A DNA stretch of 64,000 bases from Rutpela maculata (lineage: Eukaryota; Arthropoda; Insecta; Coleoptera; Cerambycidae). Made by a program: the position numbers and the translations under genes. Of the stretch, positions 62,901 to 64,000 are shown one piece after another. The DNA is taken from contig OW386286.2 in the NCBI GenBank assembly GCA_936432065.2, positions 111,150,419-111,214,418 of the forward strand, in the 5' to 3' direction. Position 1 is the first letter of the stretch. Each line of letters begins with the position of its first letter. The notes under the pieces were generated by a model that worked only from the letters and a program-made list of their open reading frames with translations, was not told the origin of the DNA and did no database searches.

Positions 62901-63427
62901 CCCGCCTTGAAAGAGTCAAAGAGATTCGTAAAAATCAAACAAATTACCAATGGCGTTACGCGCCCAAAGTGGCGGTAACGCCGGTCGTATATAAAGTGGG
63001 AGATATGGTAATGACTAAAAGGATCAGGAAGGATCATACCTTCACACCGTCGTGGAGTGGGCCACACAAGGTTTTAAAGAGATTGTCCAATGAAGTTTAC
63101 CTCATTCACAAGGGGGTAACTTCGACGAGATTACATGTCGATGCCATCAGGCCGGCACCTAAGGGAGACCCCGATGTTGAATTGGAATTGTCTGAAGAAT
63201 CAGAAGATAGTCCGGATGAAATTCATCTTAGTGACGACGCTTCCTCATCAGACAATGAGATCGCGCCCAGGTCAGAGCGACGTAGCGATACCACACTAGT
63301 TCAAATCAATGTTCCCGCAAGTGCTCAAGATGAGCCGGATGTAATAAGTCGAGATCCCGAAGATGCTCGAGATGAGCCAGATATAGAAGAGTCACCTCTA
63401 GATATTTCTGAGGTCGACCACGGCTAA
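59954..63427 (+). CDS. pol: Ty3/gypsy Pol (protease, RT, RNase H, integrase)
   Basis: Open from the frameshift site to TAA 63425-63427, about 1157 codons. Protease ALLDTGSTRNII lies ~57 codons in, with ELILGAPFL later. RT has KPRFCIDYRHLNEVTEDEAS, FTVLDLKSGYWQIPL, FNVMPFGLKTAPCTFQKFMA and catalytic YLDD (61060-61071). RNase H has LQTDASLIGLSAVLYQ and KTDNRALLWL. The integrase zinc finger is HFHDRPEVGHPG ... CIICNSVK; the DDE core has SVDVIGPLQRTKDA, ISDQGGHFNS (~62557) and the glutamate in ANPIERRVQEAKK. The C-terminus has WSGPHKVLKRLSNEVYLIH, then an acidic tail (SDDASSSDNE). All catalytic residues are present. No env ORF follows. Any ATG start is internal; entry by -1 frameshift is the better model. 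Confidence 0.94.
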   Translation, partial: FKLKNFDDLPDLNYLFKDQEVNLSPHRFTPLESINQTNDAFPLPRIKIIINNRAVNALLDTGSTRNIIQPKFLNDIDQLTAPQTFVMACGDGLVESLGTTTINVNVLDVPFQTTFQVIQNLNEELILGAPFLYAHNVVFDYQRKCVYVGTEERITVFWNQAAHQARKQCRLPEELIIENDNLKPLFEEFAELFTAVPTQATTVTTKHKIKIKDDRPFNIKPYPMSPSKKKVMYDQIEEMLKAGVIEPSTAQYSSPPIIIERPGKKPRFCIDYRHLNEVTEDEASVLPKIYESIKDLGNANIFTVLDLKSGYWQIPLEESSKNYSTFTTLDGASYRFNVMPFGLKTAPCTFQKFMARDVLTGYLHHFCKVYLDDIIIYSENIEQHVNHLRAVFERLRLHNLKVSPEKCVVATSSITYLGHQINANTTQPLEKHILQIQNYPAPTTRRQLQSFLGLCNWVREYIPNVAIITKPLTRLLSKDWRFKWNPEAQEAFILLKEVLNKPLGLHRPDFNKMFILQTDASLIGLSAVLYQLGDNDQKHIVSYASNTLSPTERKYHINELECLSVVNYIRKYKIYLADRPFIVKTDNRALLWLNKHKDEKTKFTRWSLLLQEYSFTIEHCPGKENILADYLSRNPQGPNVEADDEEERMYPPKFSYKERISVITTLELNDQVREAQTHSRDIQDQIERWNTLVRQADKTEAEVKFVNTRQVIGGTLWTRGENVIEKLYVPKRMVMRVISHFHDRPEVGHPGRDETVRIISGRYYFNNLSRLVNKYLNECIICNSVKSRQSQPKAPLRSHAPSHPFEVLSVDVIGPLQRTKDADNRYILMVEDVFSKWVEAKAFTQVSGKTIAQFIEEELVARYGVPRVIISDQGGHFNSGFYDTFCTRNNIERFFTAAYHQQANPIERRVQEAKKILKTLLYGSPNDEWDRHVSQMAYILRTRKNAATGHTPSFVVLGYELPQIGDWNMFAYRQEHRNQADVPRLERVKEIRKNQTNYQWRYAPKVAVTPVVYKVGDMVMTKRIRKDHTFTPSWSGPHKVLKRLSNEVYLIHKGVTSTRLHVDAIRPAPKGDPDVELELSEESEDSPDEIHLSDDASSSDNEIAPRSERRSDTTLVQINVPASAQDEPDVISRDPEDARDEPDIEESPLDISEVDHG

Positions 63428-64000
63428 TAGCCGTTTTCGCTTTTTTTTATATTTTTTCTCAAAATTCTAAGTAGCGATTTTGACCTATATGCGGTCGAAT
63501 CGAAAATTTAAAGTCTACTCCATGAGCAGACATGGAAAGACGGCGAACCCGACGCAAGAGCGCGATCCGGTAAGCCTAGCTTCTCAAGAGCGAGAGCCGC
63601 CAAGTTCGAGTAATGGACGTAGGCATAAGTACGAATCAGTACGAGTTTCGGAAGCTGTTTTTCTTATGCAAGAAGACAACTTCTATTTTAATCATTTTAA
63701 GTCAACAAAATTAACGTATACCCCAAATGGAAACTACGAGTTTCAGAAGCCGTCCTTCGCTCAAGAAGACGCTTCAATTTTTTTTTTATACTTTTTTTTA
63801 CAAGTCGTGATGACCGCACGAGTATCGTAAGCCGATTTAATCTACCTTACGAAGTAGAAACTACGAGACGAGTTTCAGAAGCCGTCCTTCGCTCAAGAAG
63901 ACGCTTCAATTTTTTTTTTTTTTATATTTTTTTTCACAAGTCGTGATGACCGCACGAGTATCGTAAGCCGATTTAATCTACCTTACGAAGGAGAAACTAC
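63428..64000 (+). repeat. 3' region of the plus-strand gypsy with a 132-bp tandem repeat
   Basis: Blocks such as CCGTCCTTCGCTCAAGAAGA (63750, 63882) and AAGTCGTGATGACCGCACGA (63801, about 63935) recur at 132 bp, with a more diverged copy at about 63640 (CGAGTTTCGGAAGCTG). The array runs off the window. It shares no sequence with 56881-58698, so the 3' LTR probably lies further right. The 116-codon ORF at 63480 consists partly of this repeat and shows no domain. Confidence 0.65.

Noticed and set aside
63480..63830. 116-codon ORF after pol as an env-like gene
   Set aside because: No signal peptide or membrane segment; largely tandem-repeat sequence.

Overview
The window looks like insect nuclear DNA: AT-rich, no operons, and every recognisable coding stretch belongs to a transposable element (TE). 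I found no host gene. The mixture of Jockey-type, CR1-like and RNase H-bearing non-LTR retrotransposons, mag-like and other Ty3/gypsy LTR elements, a Helitron, and piggyBac-, PIF/Harbinger-, hAT- and Tigger-like short DNA elements suits a large repeat-rich insect genome (a beetle is a guess only). Several bursts of transposition are stacked inside one another, and target-site duplications (TSDs) or interrupted reading frames often show which element came first.

Left part (1-11.5 kb): non-coding, AT-rich, arranged as an imperfect ~7.5 kb palindrome (arms about 1983-3363 and 8823-9515). One arm holds a 389-bp SINE with a 5S rRNA-derived head and a perfect 12-bp TSD. The middle is a diverged tandem array of ~450-500 bp units, split by a TGACGTCA-rich MITE and by a copy of the most common repeat of the window.

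That repeat is a ~670-bp non-autonomous element (13 full or partial copies, about 7 kb in all). It has a hairpin start, subterminal inverted repeats, a GTCT/GTCG microsatellite and insertion into T runs, which resembles the DINE-1/HINE group of Helentron derivatives. It has entered a mag-like gypsy element, two CR1-like reverse transcriptase genes, a Tigger-like element and the tandem array.

Centre (11.5-44.5 kb): a foldback element split by an RNase H-bearing non-LTR retrotransposon; a decayed mag-like gypsy element whose left end carries an inverted LTR plus 18 nt matching a tRNA-Ser primer; in its other LTR a MITE, and in the MITE end a nearly complete Jockey element whose ORF2 has a single in-frame amber codon; then a series of short DNA elements with clean TIRs and TSDs (8-bp, TTAA, TTA, TA types).

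Right part (44.5-64 kb): younger, more GC-rich and largely intact elements: a Helitron with a 1458-codon Rep-helicase ORF, a gypsy element on the minus strand (gag, pol and 3' LTR present, 5' LTR not found), and a second gypsy element on the plus strand with a tRNA-Lys primer site, gag, a canonical -1 frameshift heptamer and a complete pol, running to near the window edge.
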